From Gammaproteobacteria bacterium (lineage in GTDB: Bacteria; Pseudomonadota; Gammaproteobacteria; Xanthomonadales; Rhodanobacteraceae): a stretch of DNA of 7,419 nt. Under the pieces are notes generated by a model. That model was not told the origin of the DNA and ran no database searches. It worked only from the letters and a program-made list of their open reading frames with translations. Of this stretch, positions 5,221 through 7,419 are shown piece after piece. The number at the start of each line of letters is the position of its first letter. Position 1 is the first letter of the stretch. Position numbers and translations under genes: made by a program. The stretch covers positions 3,230 through 10,648 of the forward strand of contig VBNZ01000179.1 in the NCBI GenBank assembly GCA_005877675.1. Reading direction: 5' to 3'.

Positions 5221-6768
5221 ATGGAAAAAAGAATCACAATCGTCGGCGCCGGCCTCGTCGGCGCGCTACTCGGCACCCTGCTGGCGCAACGCGGATTCGC
5301 GGTCGAACTGTTCGAACGCCGGCCCGATCCACGCAAATCAGGATTCCTCGGCGGGCGCTCGATCAATCTCGCCCTGGCCGAGCGTGGCTGGCACGGACTG
5401 CGCCTTGCCGGACTGGCTGAAACGCTGCGCCCGCTCGCCGTGATGATGCGCGGGCGCATGGTGCACGACATCGAAGGCCATACGAATCTGCAGCGCTATG
5501 GCCGCGACGATTCGGAAGTGATCTGGTCGATCAACCGCGGCGCGCTCAATATCGCGCTGCTCGACGCAGCCGAGGCTGCGGGCGCGCATATCCACTTCGA
5601 TCGGCGCCTTGAAACGGTTGAATGGGGCGTCACCGCCGACGCGCCATCGACGCTGCACTTTCGCGACGATGCGCGCGACGATGCGCGCTCCAATGCAACA
5701 TTTTCCCATTCTGCACTTTGCGTCATCGGCGCCGACGGCGCGGGCTCGGCACTGCGTGCGGCGATGAGCAAGCATCACGATCTCGGCGAGCGCTTCGAGC
5801 CGCTCGACCACGCCTACAAGGAACTGGAAATCCCTGCCGCACCGTCAACTCCCTCTCTCTCGACAGTTTCACCGTCGGGGGAGAGGGCTGGGGTGAGGGG
5901 GGCACTTGAGCCGCAGGCAGATCAAGAGCGCCCCCTCGCCCTGCACCCTCTCCCCCGCTCGCCAGCGATCGAAGGAGAGGGCAACGCACACTTCGCGATG
6001 GAGCCGAACGCCCTGCACATCTGGCCGCGCGGCAACTACATGTGCATTGCGCTGCCGAACGCGGAAGGCAGCTTCACCGTCACGCTGTTCCTGCCGAATG
6101 AGGGCGACCCGAGCTTCGCACGCGTGCGCACGGGCGCGGACGCGCACGCGCTATTCGCGCGCGACTTCGCCGATGCGCTCGCGCTGATCCCCGATCTCGC
6201 AACCGCCTTCGAGCGCAACCCGACCGGCCTGCTCGGCACGCTCTATCTCGATCGGTGGCATCTTGATGGACGCGCGCTGCTCATTGGCGATGCGGCACAT
6301 GCGATCGTGCCGTTCCACGGCCAAGGCATGAACTGCGGTTTCGAGGATGCGGTGGAATTGGCCGAGTTGCTTGGGTCATCTTCCAGCACAGCGCTCGATC
6401 TTTCGGACGCGCCGAAGCGGCAGCAGGTCTTCGCCGAATTCGAACACCGCCGCAAGCCCAACGCCGATGCGATCGCCGCAATGGCGCTGGAGAATTACAT
6501 CGAGATGCGCGACCGCGTCGACGACGCCGATTTCCTGCTGATGCGTGCGCTCGAACGCGTACTCGCCGCACGCCATCCCGGCCGCTTCGTGCCGCGCTAC
6601 TGGATGGTCACGTTCTCGCGCCTGCCCTACGCGACTGCGTTCGAGCGCGGCAACGTCCAGGCGCAGATCCTGCGCGAACTTATCACCGGTAAAACCGGCG
6701 TCGACGACATCGACCTCGCGCGCGCCGATGCGTTGATCGACGCGCGCCTGCCGCTACTGTCGGCTTAA
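5221..6768 (+). CDS. kmo: Kynurenine 3-monooxygenase with an in-frame insertion of about 46-47 residues
   Basis: FAD-dependent hydroxylase converting L-kynurenine to 3-hydroxykynurenine with NADPH and O2, in tryptophan degradation toward quinolinate/NAD. The product is 515 residues; bacterial KMO is usually about 455-460. Motifs: FAD-binding IVGAGLVG (7-14), GGRSINLALAERG (44-56), MMRGRMVH (75-82), QRYGRDDSEVIWSINR (91-106), GADGAGSALR (170-179), and LLIGDAAHAIVPFHGQGMN (353-371). Residues matching the known kynurenine-binding set (Arg84, Tyr98, Asn369, Tyr404 in P. fluorescens KMO, as recalled) are Arg79, Tyr93, Asn425 and Tyr460 with the same pair spacings. The excess length lies between YKELEIP (199-205) and AMEPNALHIWPRG (259-271), which only about 6 residues separate in human KMO. 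That segment is Ser/Pro/Arg-rich and encoded by REP-like DNA. The start at 5221 has no clear ribosome binding site. No other kynurenine-pathway gene is in the window. Confidence 0.95.
   Translation: MEKRITIVGAGLVGALLGTLLAQRGFAVELFERRPDPRKSGFLGGRSINLALAERGWHGLRLAGLAETLRPLAVMMRGRMVHDIEGHTNLQRYGRDDSEVIWSINRGALNIALLDAAEAAGAHIHFDRRLETVEWGVTADAPSTLHFRDDARDDARSNATFSHSALCVIGADGAGSALRAAMSKHHDLGERFEPLDHAYKELEIPAAPSTPSLSTVSPSGERAGVRGALEPQADQERPLALHPLPRSPAIEGEGNAHFAMEPNALHIWPRGNYMCIALPNAEGSFTVTLFLPNEGDPSFARVRTGADAHALFARDFADALALIPDLATAFERNPTGLLGTLYLDRWHLDGRALLIGDAAHAIVPFHGQGMNCGFEDAVELAELLGSSSSTALDLSDAPKRQQVFAEFEHRRKPNADAIAAMALENYIEMRDRVDDADFLLMRALERVLAARHPGRFVPRYWMVTFSRLPYATAFERGNVQAQILRELITGKTGVDDIDLARADALIDARLPLLSA
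5662..5685 (+). repeat. 12-bp tandem duplication inside kmo
   Basis: CGCGACGATGCG occurs twice in direct succession, encoding the doubled RDDA within RDDARDDARSN (residues 148-158). It keeps frame and lies in a variable part of the protein, so it is probably neutral replication slippage. Confidence 0.75.
5851..5903 (+). repeat. REP-like element copy 1
   Basis: Hairpin 5851-5887: CCCTCTCTCTCGAC pairs with GTCGGGGGAGAGGG (14 bp including two G-T/G-U pairs) around a 9-base loop. It is followed by the G-rich tail CTGGGGTGAGGGGGGC (5888-5903). In the kmo frame it reads SLSTVSPSGERAGVRG. Confidence 0.78.
5928..5981 (-). repeat. REP-like element copy 2, inverted
   Basis: On the minus strand it has the same layout as copy 1: CCCTCTC...CGGGGGAGAGGG (5981-5946), then a G-rich tail with GGGCGAGGGGG (within 5945-5928). 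The outer stem CCCTCTC/GAGAGGG is perfect; the inner stem has mismatches. Loop sequences of the two copies differ, as expected for separately diverged members of one family. In the kmo frame it reads ERPLALHPLPRSPAIEGEG. Confidence 0.75.
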
Positions 6769-6772
6769 CCGC

Positions 6773-7419
6773 TCACTGCGTGCAGGCCGGCGAGCCCGTC
6801 AGGCGAACCATCGGCTTGTTCGTCACCCAGCTGCCGCTAAGCGGCGGCTGCAGCACCAGATTGGTCGAGAAATTGCCACCCGTCGCGCTGGCATAGTCGA
6901 CATTGATCGTGCCCAAAGGCTGCTTCGTCACCGGCGCGTATGCGCAACTTGGGCAGAAGCCTGTGTTTTGATTGAACGTCAGCGTGCTGCTTGCAGCAAA
7001 CGGCAGCGAGCTGCCGACGCCCCAGCGCGCCAGCCCAAGATCGTCGTAAAAATAGAAGACGTCGAACTGCTGCTCGGGTAGCGAAAGCACATCCATGCCA
7101 TAACCGGACAATGTCGGGGCGTACCAGGCACCGGTGAAGTTCGTCATCGCGCCGTTGAAGTTCGGGCAATCGCCGGTGCGCGCAAGTTGAACGAATCTTT
7201 CGCTGCCCGACTGACCCTCAAGGCTCCAAGTAAACATAAATTCGTTCGTAGCAATCGGTGCCAGAGTGACGTTTCCCACTTGAGTAAGATGCGCTTTGCT
7301 GCCGTCCCATGCGGCCCGATACAGCGGTGCCCGCCACCATCCCGAATTCGCATCGGGTGCGGCGGCCTGCGCCTGGTACCACTGAGGCGTGCCATCTTCG
7401 AGATAGGTGTACCAGAACA
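6773..7419 (-). CDS. Trp/Tyr-rich repeat protein, probably secreted; N-terminus beyond the window
   Basis: The frame is open from the right edge to TGA at 6775-6773, showing the last 214 residues. A GTG at 7279 could be read as a start, but the same repeat-like sequence continues upstream (FWYTYLEDGTPQWYQ), so the gene is partial. Two related units are visible: residues 2-80, with YTYLEDGTPQWYQA and WWRAPLYRAAWDG; and about 95-210, with GAWYAPTLSGYGMDV and VFYFYDDLGLARWGVG, followed by GFCPSCAY and LSGSWV. The pattern of aromatic residues before an Asp-rich turn and a Trp, preceded by GAWYxPxxSGxG, matches C-terminal repeat domains I associate with secreted or surface proteins of Xanthomonadales. 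There are four cysteines (84, 155, 158, 212), fitting an oxidised extracellular fold or a small metal site. Function and full domain set cannot be known from this fragment. It converges with kmo, 4 bases apart, with no terminator between. Confidence 0.85.
   Translation of the reverse strand, partial: FWYTYLEDGTPQWYQAQAAAPDANSGWWRAPLYRAAWDGSKAHLTQVGNVTLAPIATNEFMFTWSLEGQSGSERFVQLARTGDCPNFNGAMTNFTGAWYAPTLSGYGMDVLSLPEQQFDVFYFYDDLGLARWGVGSSLPFAASSTLTFNQNTGFCPSCAYAPVTKQPLGTINVDYASATGGNFSTNLVLQPPLSGSWVTNKPMVRLTGSPACTQ

Larger units (their letters stand above)
5845..5985. repeat. REP-like inverted pair (BIME-like) inserted in frame in kmo
   Basis: This is the DNA encoding the extra KMO residues (about 209-255). 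It holds two copies of one palindromic element in opposite orientation with a 24-base spacer (5904-5927). The G-rich tail of the first (5891-5901, GGGTGAGGGGG) is the complement of the second (5931-5941, CCCCCTCGCCC) at 10 of 11 positions, so the block can fold into individual hairpins or one long one. The GAGAGGGCTGGGGTGAGGG core is a sequence I recognise as a recurrent intergenic repeat of Pseudomonas/Xanthomonas-type genomes (recall, not searched). Exact insertion ends are uncertain by a few bases because no flanking target duplication is evident. Confidence 0.8.

Noticed and set aside
5845..5985. CRISPR array or insertion sequence within kmo
   Set aside because: There are only two inverted copies with no regular direct repeats and no transposase frame. 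The hairpin-plus-tail layout fits REP-like elements.
7277..7279. GTG as the start of the rightmost gene
   Set aside because: The frame stays open upstream to the window edge with sequence of the same repeat type, so the gene begins outside the window.

Overview
The window is GC-rich bacterial DNA, most likely from a gammaproteobacterium of the Xanthomonadales/Lysobacterales (Xanthomonadaceae or Rhodanobacteraceae type). This rests on three things: the gene order rpoE-rseA-mucD with no rseB between them, a kynurenine 3-monooxygenase close to the Xanthomonas type, and a secreted tryptophan/tyrosine-rich repeat protein of a kind common in that group. Assignment below order level is not supported.

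Left part (1-2763, minus strand): an envelope-stress operon read right to left. RpoE (sigma-E) overlaps its membrane anti-sigma factor RseA by 8 bases, and 96 bases later comes a MucD/DegQ periplasmic protease. The protease gene is broken in this sequence. After its complete catalytic domain, about 59 bases are missing compared with the family. This shifts the frame and removes the start of PDZ domain 1, while both PDZ domains remain readable in the other frame up to the window edge. A sigma-E-like promoter in front of rpoE suggests autoregulation and favours an rpoE start at 2703 rather than 2763.

Middle (2764-5220): a divergent intergenic region leads into a complete plus-strand FadJ-like beta-oxidation protein (enoyl-CoA hydratase plus 3-hydroxyacyl-CoA dehydrogenase) with all catalytic residues present. 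The 236-base gap after it is not empty. It holds a perfect 11-bp hairpin with a GTAG foot (REP-like), a 28-codon minus-strand gene for a single-pass membrane peptide with a near-ideal ribosome binding site, and a second 9-bp inverted repeat.

Right part (5221-7419): kynurenine 3-monooxygenase (plus strand) is interrupted in frame by about 46-47 extra codons. The inserted DNA is two inverted copies of one REP-like palindromic element. Four bases after kmo, a convergent minus-strand gene begins with its C-terminal end; it encodes a Trp/Tyr-rich repeat protein whose N-terminus lies outside the window.

The genes are mostly housekeeping and do not form one pathway. The notable content is the repeat-DNA insertion into a coding gene, the broken stress protease downstream of intact regulators, and the unlisted small membrane protein. 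The two gene lesions lie in GC-rich DNA, and the kmo one is hairpin-rich, so read-level confirmation matters.
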